NCBI GenBank assembly: GCA_913061335.1
Contig: CAJXTP010000212.1
Location: forward strand, 1 to 5,213
Source: an uncultured Loktanella sp.
GTDB taxonomy: Bacteria > Pseudomonadota > Alphaproteobacteria > Rhodobacterales > Rhodobacteraceae
DNA length: 5,213 bases
Direction of reading: 5' to 3'
The position numbers were made by a program, and so were the translations under genes. Every line of letters starts with the position of its first letter. Within the stretch, counting starts at the first letter, position 1. Under the pieces are notes generated by a model. That model was not told where the DNA came from, did not search any database, and saw only the letters and a program-made list of their open reading frames with translations. This document shows, piece by piece, positions 5,203 to 5,213 of the stretch.

Positions 5203-5213
5203 CGGTCAGGGGC

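Overview
The window looks like chromosomal DNA of a marine alphaproteobacterium, most likely the Roseobacter group of Rhodobacteraceae. This rests on an acidic Porin_4-type outer-membrane porin, a DUF3576 lipoprotein gene directly upstream of leuS, and moderate-to-high GC protein-coding sequence. The species is not determined. I see no mobile element, CRISPR array, tRNA or rRNA, and nothing that looks like an undescribed multi-gene system. The interest lies mainly in regulatory details.

Layout: (1) 1-975, minus: the first 325 codons of leuS (leucyl-tRNA synthetase), running off the left edge. (2) 976-1053: a short gap holding a perfect GC-rich hairpin. (3) 1054-1500, minus: a DUF3576 lipoprotein gene, probably starting at a TTG codon just downstream of a good sigma-70-like promoter (1536-1564). 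(4) 1610-1641: a strong intrinsic terminator ending the porin transcript. (5) 1665-2690, minus: a very acidic outer-membrane porin whose codon use suggests high expression. (6) 2691-2929: a divergent intergenic region. (7) 2930-4223, plus: yggS (PLP homeostasis) overlapping rluA (pseudouridine synthase). (8) 4220-5146, minus: a two-domain VOC ring-cleaving dioxygenase, meeting rluA tail to tail with overlapping stop codons. (9) 5147-5213: the dioxygenase's promoter region, with a perfect 6-3-6 palindrome over the putative -10.

Transcription units inferred from spacing and signals: porin alone (own terminator); DUF3576-leuS as a co-directional pair leaving the window to the left; yggS-rluA as a translationally overlapping pair; and the dioxygenase as a separate unit, probably under a repressor that is not encoded in this window. 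The two aminoacyl-tRNA/rRNA-related genes (leuS, rluA) and yggS are housekeeping. The porin handles small-solute entry, and the dioxygenase probably deals with hydroquinone- or catechol-like compounds or quinone stress.
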